From positions 55,030,475 to 55,094,474 of the forward strand of contig CM070877.1 in the NCBI GenBank assembly GCA_036365515.1: DNA of 64,000 nt. The letters are read 5' to 3'. Made by a program: the position numbers and the translations under genes. Below the pieces are notes generated by a model. That model saw only the letters and a program-made list of their open reading frames with translations. It had not been told where the DNA came from and searched no databases. Shown here one piece after another: positions 1-10,420 of this stretch (its first letter is position 1; every line of letters begins with the position of its first letter). Source of the DNA: Torymus aiolomorphi (taxonomy: Eukaryota; Arthropoda; Insecta; Hymenoptera; Torymidae).

Positions 1-1
1 T

Positions 2-565
2 GGGTTGACGTACAGAGCAAATGATGAAAATCTAACAGCTATGACAGATGCAAGCTTTAGAGATTGTTCAGACTCATCTTCCACAGGGGGCTATATAATA
101 AAATTATTTCGTGACCCAATAATGTGGAGAAGTCATAAACAGACGTATGTGACACTGTCAACTTGCCAAGCGGAGTATCTTGCCATGAGCGAAGCGTGTC
201 AAGAACTTGTATCGTTAGACAAAGCAATCAGAGACATAACAGGCAAAACAATGTATCCAGTAACTATTTGGTGCGACAATAAATCAGCTGGTGATTGCAC
301 TCAGATGGATGGCAGCCACCAACTCAAAAACTTTGATGATAATCTAGAATCAATCAGAAGAAATTTAGAAAACAGAGAAAAGACAGGGAGTAATAGTCAT
401 ATGGCAGTCACTCACGGTGACTATATAAAGTCATGTGTCTTAAAAGGAAAAGTTACAGTCAGATGGGTTTCTACCAAAGAAAATGAAGCTGATATAATAA
501 TGACAAAGCCAGTTCCCTTTGATACGCACAAATATCTAAGAGATAAAATAATGAATTTAGAATAG
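2..565 (+). CDS. Ty1/copia RNase H, 3' end of pol (cut by window edge)
   Basis: This is the C-terminal RNase H of a Copia-type polyprotein, which degrades the RNA strand during reverse transcription in the particle. The frame is open through the left window edge, so the protein starts upstream. Seen: TDASF, the STGGYI stretch, SHKQ..VTLSTCQAEYLAMSEA, IWCDN and NEADIIMTKP. These supply the four acidic positions of the family, near residues 15, 57, 91 and 163 counted from base 5. No frameshift or stop interrupts it. No purine tract or LTR is recognisable after the stop, so it is probably a 3'-truncated fragment and not the end of a complete element. Confidence 0.9.
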   Translation, partial: GLTYRANDENLTAMTDASFRDCSDSSSTGGYIIKLFRDPIMWRSHKQTYVTLSTCQAEYLAMSEACQELVSLDKAIRDITGKTMYPVTIWCDNKSAGDCTQMDGSHQLKNFDDNLESIRRNLENREKTGSNSHMAVTHGDYIKSCVLKGKVTVRWVSTKENEADIIMTKPVPFDTHKYLRDKIMNLE

Positions 566-993
566 TTTAAAAATCGGAGAATTAGCACTGTACACTAATA
601 CACATAAAAGTTAATAATAAATATAAAATCAGATGGTTATAATATATATATACTAGGGGGGCTTCGCCCCCTGCTCGCTTCGCTCGCCAACCCCCATTTG
701 TAATGTGTAATTGTTAAAAAACAATATTATAGAAAAAGGTAACACAACTGGAAACTGAATTGTGTTTTTTAAATTTAGAAATATTTATTTTTCTCTGTTT
801 AAAAAAAATTCTTTTTTTTGTACAAATTTGCTAGACATACATTAAAAATAAAATTGGAGAGCTAAACACAGAAGTAATCGAGACTGAAAAGACATAAAAG
901 AGATATAAATGTGATGTTATCTATTGATATAACAAAAGAATACATTATGTATGTTATTCATGTAGTTTATATTAGGTCAGAATATAAAATCAT
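566..993. other. AT-rich spacer
   Basis: No gene is visible. The stretch is AT-rich and carries one short GC-rich hairpin motif, described separately. Confidence 0.5.
645..700 (-). repeat. GC-rich hairpin terminus, copy 1 of 3
   Basis: After a TATATATA run the plus strand reads CTAGGGGGGCTTCGCCCCC and then TGCTCGCTTCGCTCGCC. Related blocks sit at about 17753-17806 and 61347-61396 in the same orientation, each after a TATA run. On the minus strand this copy ends as a G/C hairpin followed by CTAG, which recalls Helitron-type 3' ends. That assignment is an inference. Confidence 0.55.
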
Positions 994-1086
994 ATTGAGA
1001 GTAGTATAAATGTTGCACTCCAATTGTTTATTAATGTGTAATGGATCGATCTGACGGAGGCAGGTAAAAGAAAAAGAAAAACAAAG
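994..1086 (-). repeat. Inverted copy of the Penelope-like element head
   Basis: About 92 bp here are the reverse complement of 2409-2500, with about one visible mismatch. The inverted head abuts the 5'-truncated first unit. Penelope-like elements are known for terminal repeats in direct or inverted orientation. Confidence 0.85.
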
Positions 1087-2136
1087 GTTTTATCGACAAA
1101 TTGAAGGTACACCCATGCGTTCTTCCATTTTACCGTTGTTCGCAGATATGGTGATGGACGATTTAGAAATAAATTGCCAAAAAACTTAGAAGAAAACTAT
1201 AACGTCAAACCTTTGTTTTACTATCGTTACGTACATGATACTATCATGTGTATTAGCAAAAAGCACATTGATTTAGTGATAAACATCTTTAATTCATATA
1301 ATAAGCGTTTGCAATTTACGTATGAATTAGAACAAGATAAAACAATTAATTTTCTAAATATTTCTTTAATTCGCCACAATAATTATATTATTACTGATTC
1401 GTTCAATAAACCTACTTCTTCTGGTAGATTAATCAATTATCTCCCTAACCACCCCACTCAACAAAAAATAAACATAGTTTATAACCCGGTTGATAGGGCT
1501 ATTTCTCTTTCGCATAAAAAATTTCATAGAAAAAATCTAAAAATCGTCACTCAAATTCTCAGAGACAATAGTTACCCTAATAAATTTATCAACCGTTATA
1601 CACGCATCAGAATGCACACTATCAAACATAAACAATCACATAAAATAGTACCATTACGCAATAGATCTTCTTCATACATTTCTTTACCGTTTAATGATCA
1701 ATTTAATAAATTAGCAGCAATTTTAAAACCCTTCAACTTCCGCGCTCTACCTGTAGTCAAAAAAAGTTTCAACTCAGTTATCAAACTAGGAAAAGACCAT
1801 ACCGAGAAATGGGATCGGACTAACATAGTATACAAGTTCTTTTGTAAATCATGCCCAGCGTCATATACAGGAGAAAGCAAAAGGACTTTAAAAACTAGAA
1901 TTAAAGAACACCAAAAAACCAATAATCCAGAAGCAGTAGTGAAACAACACATGAATAATTTTTCACATGATTTTGACTGGGAAAATAGTAGAATTTTAGA
2001 TTACGAAGTAAATAATAAAAAATGCACTCTATCCGAAATGATTAACATTAAATGTGATAAAAACAATATAAACAAAAAAGAAGATGGAAAATCATTAAAT
2101 AGCTTTTATTTTCCGTTACTCCGCATTTTAAATTGA
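1080..2136 (+). pseudogene. Penelope-like element unit 1 (5'-truncated RT plus GIY-YIG endonuclease)
   Basis: This is the 3' half of a Penelope-like retroelement protein, made of reverse transcriptase C-terminal motifs followed by a GIY-YIG nuclease that nicks the target. It starts inside RT motif B (FYRQIEGTPM). A frameshift then lies in the CCAAAAAAC run near 1180, and the 320-aa frame from 1174 continues. The catalytic box reads YVHD where the family has YVDD. The nuclease is clear: IVYKFFCKSC, then SYTGESKRTLKTRIKEH. It is nearly identical to 3950-4960, so the two copies are recent relatives. The missing Asp and the frameshift make it non-functional. Confidence 0.88.
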
Positions 2137-2339
2137 ACTATGCATTACTCTGCTTATTTTCTCCTTGTTTGTAAACACACGCATCTTTCGACTATAAATA
2201 CGACTGTACACCACTGTATCGCTTATATCGATGCCATGTGCTCTATATGAATAAGGTATTTACGATTCTTGTAACCAAAATGATAGTGTATTTTTTTCAT
2301 AATCTTTAAAAAAATTATTTTTTGTTATTAATAAATTAC

Positions 2340-2380
2340 AGCCTGAAGAGGTAGGCGGATCATGCCAACGAAACGTTGCA
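2340..2380 (+). ncRNA. Hammerhead-like motif in Penelope-like 3' region, copy 1
   Basis: CTGAAGAG is followed by a 6-bp stem around GGATCAT and then GAAAC. This matches the CUGANGA and GAAA core of hammerhead ribozymes, which are reported from Penelope-like elements. One G between CUGAAGA and the stem is extra relative to the textbook core. This copy has one mismatch in the stem. Cleavage activity is not shown. Confidence 0.5.
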
Positions 2381-3224
2381 AATATATAAAGAAAATATAA
2401 AGAAAAAACTTTGTTTTTCTTTTTCTTTTACCTGCCTCCGTCAGATCGATCCATTACACATTAATAAACAATTGGAGTGCAATATTTATACTACTCTCAA
2501 CATACAAAGTCCTAGATCAGACATGGACTCAAGAATTCGCAACCAAGGAGAGTCCTTTTTTAACTACATCGAAAACTCTTATGGACTACAAACCAAACGA
2601 CAACTAAGCGATTGGATTAATTTAAACTATCAACTTGCGGAAGCAATACCACAACGCTGGTTCCTGTTGAAATGCAGATCTAAAGACATCGTACCTCAAC
2701 ATATCCTTAATATAAGTAAGCGATTTCGTACGTTATTTTTCCATAGTCAAAACTGTAGACAAAAAATTCTGAATGTTGAAAAACATTTATCTTTTAAACT
2801 TATAAATCTTGAAATTCGAGATATTAACTTAAGCATTAATTTTCTGAACAAATCATTGATAATGTTAAAAAATTTGATCATTCGACGTAACATTGACAGT
2901 TCAATTGTAAAAAAGTTTTTCAGTTATACAGACAAAAAAGTTAATATCATCACAGCCAAATACAGTAATAAGTTGAAAGAAAAGTTTAAATTCTTAAATA
3001 ACAGACTATTACAAATCTCGGAACCAACTACATCATCCAAACGATTTTTCAAAAACCTTACTAATATACAAATACCGACTGATGTAATTGAAATAGTCTC
3101 CTTGGGACCAAAATTTAGTATTAATGAAAACATTTGTAAAAAAGACATTATTGACACACTCAAAAATGTTGAGTCCAGGTTAAGAAAATTCCGAATTACC
3201 GTTTGGAAAAAAATCAGAAATTAG
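2376..3224 (+). pseudogene. Penelope-like element unit 2, N-terminal domain
   Basis: This is the N-terminal part of the second, longer unit. The unit head (a CTTTG..CCTGCCTCCGTCAGATCGATCC block) starts at about 2409, so the first residues of the open frame are leader. A more natural start is the ATG at about 2523 (MDSRIRNQG). The protein is basic and Lys/Asn-rich. Near its end it carries SLGPKFSI, a conserved mark of the region before the RT in Penelope-like proteins. A frameshift just after 3224 separates it from the next piece. No catalytic residues lie here. Confidence 0.75.
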
Positions 3225-4110
3225 GGAAAAAATCGTTTCTAATCTAAAAATGGGGTTTAAAAAACATATAAACACTCAAGATAGAAATATGAAAATGAAG
3301 TTAAAAAAACCAAAGCTTTTATTAAAAATAATCCGGACATATGGTTCACTACTTCTGATAAAGGCAATGTGACGGTCTGTTTACTTAAGTCTGAATACTA
3401 TGACAAAATGGAAAACCTATTATCTGATAAAACCACTTATGAACTTTTCAATAGGAATCCTTTAAAAAAATTACAGACATTTCTACGATCCTAAAATATC
3501 TAAATAATAATAACCATTTATACACGAAATTCCATAATAATGCACTTTCCTGTACCAATACTACATTAGCAAAATGCTATGGTCTACCCGAGATACATAA
3601 AAAAGATGTACCATTTCGCCCAATAATTTCGTTGATCAACAGTCCGACCTATTTTTTAGCCAAAATAATATACAATGAGATCATCAGACATTCTATAAAA
3701 ACACCCACATCTCATATCAATAACAGCTTAGATTTAAAACAAAAATTAGAGTCAGTTAGGATTCCGTATGACTATATACTACTCTCTTCAAATGTCACTT
3801 CCTTATTTACGAACACACCACTACAGTTAGTATTAGATAGTCTAGACAGAAGATTTGAATATATACATAATCAATGGAAAATTCCCTTCCATGACATCGG
3901 TACTTGCACAAAATTTTTATTTTCCAATACGTTTTTCTCTTTCAATAATAAGTTTTATCGGCAAATTGAAGGTACACCCATGGGTTCGCCCATTTCACCG
4001 TTGTTCGCAGATATGGTGATGGACGATTTAGAAATAAATTGCCAAAAAACTTAGAAGAAAACTATAACGTCAAACCTTTGTTTTACTATCGTTACGTACA
4101 TGATACTATC
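3225..4110 (+). pseudogene. Penelope-like element unit 2, reverse transcriptase core (broken)
   Basis: The stretch encodes RT fingers and palm in several frames. About 3330-3480 reads TTSDKGNVTVCL and the YYDKM region. After a break near 3490 come CYGLPEIHKKDVPFRPIIS and the 140-aa frame at 3632-4054. Motif A reads SSNVTSLFTN, with Asn where the family has the catalytic Asp (SFDVxSLFTN). Motif B (EGTPMGSP) is intact. The frame ends at the same A-run frameshift as unit 1, and the YVHD box follows just after. At least two frameshifts and two lost catalytic Asp residues make the RT dead. Confidence 0.85.
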
Positions 4111-4960
4111 ATGTGAATTAGCAAAAAGCACATTGATTTAGTTATAAATATCTTTAATTTATAATAAGCGTTTGCAATTTGCGTATGAATTAGAACAAGA
4201 TAAAACAATAAATTTTCTAGATATTTCTTTAATTCGCCACAATAATTATATTATTACTGATTGGTTCAATAAACCTACTTCTTCTGGTAGATTAATCAAT
4301 TATCTCTCTAACCACCCCACTCAACAAAAAATAAACATAGCTTATAACCTGGTTGATAGGGCTATTTCTCTTTCACATAAAAAATTTCATAGAAAAAATC
4401 TAAAAATCGTCACTCAAATTCTCAGAGACAATAGTTACCCTAATAAATGTATCAACCGTTATACACGCATCAGGATGCACACTATCAAACATAAACAATC
4501 ACATAAAATAGTACCATTACGCAATAGATTTTCTTCATACATTTCTTTACCGTTTAATGATCAATTTAATAAATTAGCAGCAATTTTAAAACCCTTCAAC
4601 TTCCGCGCTCTACCTATAGTTAAAAAAAGTTTCAACTCAGTTATCAAACTAGGAAAAGACCATACCGAGAAATGGGATCGGACTAACATAGTATACAAGT
4701 TCTTTTGTAAATCATGCCCAGCGTCATATACAGGAGAAAGCAAAAGGACTTTAAAAACTAGAATTAAAGAACACCAAAAAACCAATAATCCAGAAGCAGT
4801 AGTGAAACAACACATGAATAATTTTTCACATAATTTTGACTGGGAAAATAGTAGAATTTTAGATTACGAAGTAAATTATAAAAAACGCACTCTATCCGAA
4901 ATGATTAAGATTAAATGTGATAAAAACAATATAAACAAAAAAGAAGATGTAAAATCATGA
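4111..4960 (+). pseudogene. Penelope-like element unit 2, RT thumb and GIY-YIG endonuclease
   Basis: The 262-aa frame at 4172-4960 repeats the C-terminal half of unit 1 almost exactly: thumb region, Cys-containing segment, SYTGESKRTLKTRIKEH nuclease motif and a Lys/Asn-rich tail. Compared with unit 1 it has an extra stop (TGA near 4115, where unit 1 has TGT) and a small deletion near 4159. It also ends earlier through a TGA at 4958. The two copies share their main defects, so both derive from an already defective template or from duplication of one defective unit. Confidence 0.85.
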
Positions 4961-5204
4961 AATAGCTCTTATTTTCCGTTACTCCGCCTTTTAAATTAAA
5001 CTATGCATTACTCTGCTTATTTTCTCCTTGTTTGTAAACACACGCATCTTTCGACTATAAATACGACTGTACACCACTGTATCGCTTATATCGATGCCAT
5101 GTGCTCTATATGAATAAGGTATTTACGATTCTTGTAACCAAAGTGATAGTGTATTTTTTTCATAATATTTAAAAAAATTATTTTTTGTTATTAATAAATT
5201 ACAG

Positions 5205-5243
5205 CCTGAAGAGGTTGGCGGATCATGCCAACGAAACGTGGCA
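5205..5243 (+). ncRNA. Hammerhead-like motif in Penelope-like 3' region, copy 2
   Basis: Same position as in unit 1, here with a perfect 6-bp stem (GTTGGC and GCCAAC) around GGATCAT, between CTGAAGAG and GAAAC. The same one-base deviation from the canonical core is present. Confidence 0.5.
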
Positions 5244-5271
5244 AAAATATAAAGAAAATATAAAGAAAAAA

Positions 5272-5330
5272 CTTTGTTTTTCTTTTTCTTTTACCTGCCT
5301 CCGTCAGATGGATCCATTACACATTAATAA
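5272..5330 (+). repeat. Truncated head of a third Penelope-like unit
   Basis: About 59 bp match the start of unit 2 (2409-2467) in direct orientation and follow the unit 2 tail directly. This is the pseudo-LTR layout typical of Penelope-like insertions. The array ends here. Confidence 0.85.
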
Positions 5331-5494
5331 AATCATATTATTTATGTAAAATTTGTATTAAGTATAATGAATAACAATTACAAAAATTTAGATCAAATAA
5401 ATATGGAAAGTTAGTATTTAAGTTTTAATTATATATGAATTGATTATTTTAAAAAATACAATAATATGATATAAAAATAATTTTATAATTATAG

Positions 5495-6226
5495 TTGCAA
5501 ATTATATTTTATTCAGCTGTATTTTGGAAAGAAGAGCGGAATAAATCAAACTGTTGTCATAATGGTACAATAGAATTATCTCATCTTAGTCCTTATGACA
5601 AAAATCTTAAAGACCTTTTATTTCGTGATAATCATTTTAGACTTTTAATAAGATATTACAATAATTTATTTTGTTTCGGAACATTTTGTGCTAATGTGAA
5701 ACACGAAAATCAAAAAGCAATTTTTAATTTAAAAATTCAAGGTCAAGTTTGTCATACTACTCCTAATACTTTACTACCATCACGTAATGAGGAACCTATT
5801 TGTGGACAGTTATATATTTATGATGATATTAGTTCAATAGAGAAAAGACTTAAAACTAACGATAAATTAACTACAGAACATTTAGAAATATTAACAAATA
5901 TTCTAAATAAAAATCCTTACGCTGTAAATTTTAAATCTTTATATCAATTATCTAATGTACAAAATTTTCCAAATTATAAATTATATTTCATTCGGAAAAC
6001 GGATAAACAAAAACACGGTTATAATAAACCTCTTACAGCTGAATGTGGAGCAATAATTGTGTCAAAATCAATTATTCCAGACGACTATGATCTTTGCATA
6101 TATCCTAAAAATATTTTAAATTGTGAAAGTAAAAAGATATACATGAATAAATTATCTCACAATGTCCATCCGATGGTTTTTCTAATATTATTTCTATCTG
6201 GTTTTAGGCTGGAGTATTGGATATAA
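5495..6226 (+). pseudogene. Helitron Rep-helicase protein, N-terminal region
   Basis: This is the region before the Rep domain of a Helitron polyprotein, the enzyme of rolling-circle transposition. The 243-aa frame carries family marks: the C..G.I.L..L segment, LLIRYYNNLFCFGTFCANV, a GQVCHTTPNTLLP segment and the QLYIYD motif. It ends in a frameshift near 6220, and the next block continues in another frame. The Helitron is interrupted by an LTR element at 7976-13823, and its helicase continues at 13829. Several frameshifts show it is a relic. Confidence 0.85.
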
Positions 6227-6272
6227 TAAAAAGCCAAAGGTTAATATAAATAAAATTTATAATACAAACAGT

Positions 6273-7301
6273 TTGATTAATACTTCACAGTCTAATGAAA
6301 AAATTTATAATACAGACAATTCTATAGATATTTCAAAGTCTACCGAAAAATCAGTATATCTTACTACATTAAAATATTATTCTTATAGATTATCATATAG
6401 ACCTTTTTCACCTTTGTTATATGCTGGAAGATTAACACAACAATATGTTTTACAAGATCTTATTGTGGTAGAAAGTAATAGGATGAATTTTTTCAGAAAT
6501 AATCAACAACTTCGTATTGAATGTTATCAAGGAGTATATGATCACGTCTTTAATTCAGCCTCAAATATTACTCAAAATTTTGAAAAAAAAGAAGGATTAG
6601 GAAATCTTTTTATTTTACCAGCAACGTATATTGTTAGTCCTAGGTACATGCAACAACATTACCAGGATGCCATGGCAATAGTGAGAGCAACAACAAGGCC
6701 AGATTTATTAATTACTATCACATGTAATCGGAAATGGAAAGAACTAAAATTAGTTTTACAAAAATTTCCAAAAGGAACTTTACCTAATGACATTCCTAAT
6801 ATTACAGTTAGATTGTTTTATGCAAAATTTAAATGTATTTTAGATGACATAGTAAAAAATAAAATTTTTGGAAACGTGATCGCTTATGTTTATACTATTG
6901 AGTTTCAGAAAAGAGGTTTACCACATGCTCATCTTATAGTTACATTACATCCGAATAATAAAATAATGACTCCTAACACAATTGATAAATATATTTTTGC
7001 AGAAATTCCAAACAATAATAATAAAAAGATGCAAAAATTAGTAATTAAACATATGTGGCATGGGCCTCATACAAATAAATCACCTTGTATTGTTAAAGAT
7101 CTATATGTAAAATCTATATGTAAAAAGAGATTTCCTAAACGATTTCGTGATTTTACAATTTTGAAAGAAAATGGTTATCCAGAATATCGACGACAAGATA
7201 ATTCTGCAGATAATCATACATATAAAACAAAAACTGGTCCAATCGTTTATGTTGATAATAAAATGGTAGTTCCATATAATAGTTTTTTACTACAGAAATA
7301 A
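6273..7301 (+). pseudogene. Helitron Rep (HUH endonuclease) domain
   Basis: The 342-aa frame contains the Rep region that nicks and joins DNA. Seen: KYYSYRLSYRPFSPLLYAGRL, QQYV.Q.L..VE, RYMQQHYQDAMAIVRATTRPD, ITCNRKW and the metal-binding HUH box in EFQKRGLPHAHLIVTL. The HAH residues are intact. The frame stops at about 7300 because of a small indel. The catalytic tyrosines follow at once in the next frame (from 7354). The product would be nuclear and act on single-stranded transposon DNA. Confidence 0.92.
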
Positions 7302-7970
7302 AAAATGCCATATTAACGTTGAATATTGTGCATCAATTCAAAGTATCAAATATATGTTTGATTATATACATAAAGGAGGTGACAGAGCATTGTGTAATAT
7401 TCAGAAAATACATAAAGTAGATGAAGAGACTTCTGTAGTTTTTGATGAAATTTCACAATATATTGACGGTAGATATTTGAGCCCAATGGAAGCCGCTTGG
7501 CGCCTAGAAACGTTTCCTTTGTGTGGTAGAAGCCATACTGTCATTCATTTAGCCGTACATACCGAGAATCAACAAAAAATTGTTTTCGAAGAAAATAAAG
7601 AATTTGAAGCTTTGCGTAATAGAGAAACTACTTTAACAGCGTGGTTTAAATTAAACAAAATCGATCAGTTTGCAAAAAATATAAAATATGTTGATATTAT
7701 GGATTTGCCAAATCTAAAGTATGGAAACGTAGAGAACGCAATAAACAATTTGATGCGATTGGGCGATTAAATATTGTTTCACCTAAAGATAATGAAAGAT
7801 TTTTTCTTAAATTACTGTTGAACCGCATAAAAGGTGCCACTTATTTTAAAGATTTGCGAACATTTAATAACGTCTCATAAGAAACATATAAAGAAGCAGC
7901 ACTTGCTATGGGTTTAATAGAAGATGATTTCCAAATTTATATTATTTTTTATGAAGCAAGTAATATCATG
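7302..7970 (+). pseudogene. Helitron Rep catalytic tyrosines and linker to helicase
   Basis: The frame through 7354-7770 reads SIKYMFDYIHKGGDRA. Both tyrosines of the two-Tyr Rep motif (YMFDY) are present. GRYLSPMEAAWRLETF follows, the usual segment after the Rep domain. A frameshift near 7770 and a stop near 7878 break the linker, which still reads KLLLNRIKGATYFKDLRT and MGLIEDDFQ. The Helitron is then cut at 7975 by an LTR retrotransposon. Its reading resumes at 13829 with the expected continuation. Confidence 0.88.
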
Positions 7971-7975
7971 CTTCC

Positions 7976-9663
7976 TGTTACGTGCCAATATTTTTATTCT
8001 TAATTTATTGATTTTAATATATTCAACTTATTGTTAGCCGAGTAGCTTGCCATTGCGCAAAAAGAAATTAGGAAATAAGAATCGCGCGATGTCCAGAAAT
8101 TGCTGCGCTAGCGGGGCAACGGCCTTGATCCGGCGCGACGACCGCAAGGAAACTCATACGAGCGCGAGGAGAACAGGCGCCGCGCTCGATCAGTGGCAGC
8201 ACCTCACGGCCACCTTTCGCGCTCCCTGCCTTACCTGCGCCGATAGCCGCTGCGGGAGCGAGAGAGACAGCGAACGACCGTAGTGGGCGTAAATTTTCAC
8301 GGATCCAGGTGTGCGGGCGGCGAAAATTCGTTGCCACAACAGTCGGAAATAATTAGTCAAAAAGTACAGTCGTTAACTTTTATCGGGAATATATGTTGTT
8401 TAAGAGTAATTTTTATAAGTTCGTTAGGCGCTAGAATATTGACATCGTGTATTAGAATATTACCAAATTTACCACTGTTATGCGGGACCACTGGACTATA
8501 AATTGAAGGAAAAATAAAAGAAAAAGGAAAAAACTGACATATTGGTGAATATTTCATTTCAATTTCCGAAAACCCATAATTCCACACATTATTCCATTCT
8601 TCAAGGAATCCATCGAGTTACAACAAAAGGTGAGAATCTTTATTTATAACAATTCATTCATTTGGAAATTATTCATTCGCGTGCAAGAATTTTAAAGATT
8701 GTTTTTTTTCGGGCATTTGTTCATAATTTTCAATTGTTGTTAATCGCGTACTTGTTATTCGTAGCTGATATAGGAGCGTTTATTCCGTAAATTCTATAAA
8801 ACTACTGTGAGACCGGCCATAACTACGGGGTAATGAATCAGGGTTTCTAGTGCCGTCCGACTTCGTTATTGGAATTTTGCTCGTTAAACTAATAATTTAT
8901 GATAAATTGTTAATGCGGATTACCGATAATTAATAACAATAGAAACTTAATAATTAGTAATAATCTAATAATATAGTAATTAATAATAACGAAAATATAC
9001 AATATTAATAACAATAATATGATTAACAATAACCTTAATTGTTTTTTTTACAAATAGTTGTTAATAAATTTAACCCTTTCTTTTTTTTCCCTAATAATTA
9101 ATCATTAATCTAACCTAACTACCATAAAACCATCTTACTAAACTCTAGCCCGGATTTCCCTCATGCATTAAGAAGTTGAGAGGATCATTATAGCATGATC
9201 GTCTAAACTTCCGAAGATTGAGGTGTACGATCCGTCGAGATTTAGGACTAATAGGCGCATCAGATCAACAAGAATAAAAGCCAGGAATATGCAGACAAAG
9301 GGAAGCGCATGAAAGAGAACAGATAAGGAACTATCAGCCCTTTCTCTACGATCGAAATATACCGTCATTAGATACCCGTAGTAAGGCGATTAGGATCTCT
9401 TAGGTAAAAGGAATGATAGATGTCCTGAGCGACAACAACAAGAATAAAAGCCAGGAATATGCAGACAAAGGGAAGCGCATGAAGGAGAACAAATAAGGAA
9501 CTATCAGCCCTTTCTCTACGATCGAAATATACCGTCATTAGATACCCGTAGTAAGGCGATTAGGATCTCTTAGGTAAAAGGAATGATAGATGTCCTGGGC
9601 GACATCCCAAAATAATTTATGGTTCTGCCCTTACGTGCGAGTATCTTAACCTCTCACGTAACG
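7976..9663 (+). repeat. 5' LTR of the env-bearing element
   Basis: About 1.69 kb from TGTTACGTG to CACGTAAC. The right part (9274-9663) matches the 215-bp remnant at 13608-13823. The first 350 bp are GC-rich and the rest is AT-rich. No coding signal was found in it. Confidence 0.7.
9266..9605 (+). repeat. 170-bp tandem duplication inside the 5' LTR
   Basis: Two copies, about 9266-9435 and 9436-9605, both contain AGAATAAAAGCCAGGAATAT and end in GATGTCCTGRGCGAC. The offset is exactly 170 bp and few differences are visible. The 3' LTR remnant has one copy only. Confidence 0.88.
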
Positions 9664-9673
9664 GCAGAATTAA

Positions 9674-9691
9674 TGGTAGCAGAGCGTGGTT
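9674..9691 (+). promoter_or_regulatory. Primer binding site, initiator tRNA-Met type
   Basis: TGGTAGCAGAGCGTGGTT lies 10 bp after the LTR end. It pairs with the 3' end of eukaryotic initiator tRNA-Met at about 16 of 18 positions, counted from the known tRNA. Confidence 0.7.
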
Positions 9692-10420
9692 TTTCACCCT
9701 AACCTAAAAAAATTCTAATTCGCCTTCTTTTTGAGGAAAAAGATAAATATTTTTCATCGACCCTTACGCGACCCTTTTAGCCCTTTTAGGTGAGTTCTAC
9801 AGTAATATTCGAAAACTTAATCTAAATTTACCCTAATAATCTTAAACCGATATAAAATTCCATTGGAAAGTTGTTTTATCTATATTTGGAGGTTAAGTGT
9901 ATTTTTATATATGCAACAAATATTTTTCTTTTCGCGAACTAGAGGCATCTAATGATACAAGGAAGTAAATCGTTATAAGACATTTGTCTTTTTATAAAAA
10001 TCTCAGCACTATTTTCGGATTACCAAAGAACTCTCTTAAGTAATTTTAATTCGATCCGAGTTGACCACGATCCTCGGTTACTTTAACTTTTGCCGCCCTT
10101 TTTTTACCCCGACATTCTAAAGAATTTCCGACTAATCAAGAGGAGTAACTTCCTTTGAAGGGCTAATTAGGGAAAAGAAGAGGAGAACGATTTTTATCAA
10201 CAACCCAGCATTAGGTTATTTTTTTATTATTTGGCATTCTATCGATACCTCTTCTATTTATCATTTGTTAATTCCTCAAATATTGAAAGTTTTCAAACCG
10301 CTTTGCTTATTCTTATTACCTTTCGTATCTTTCGCCTGTTCCTGCCCTTGCTTGTCGGACTCAGGTGGAATTTTCTGAACGGATGGTTAATCTTGCGTAT
10401 CACTACTATTTCTTTTCACC

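Noticed and set aside
1698..1952. Minus-strand 84-aa frames in both Penelope-like units (also 4561-4815)
   Set aside because: They mirror the GIY-YIG coding strand and are conserved only because the two units are near-identical.
8047..8337. GC-rich frames at the start of the env-element LTR
   Set aside because: Both strands are open by composition, and the position inside an LTR with no motif argues against a gene.
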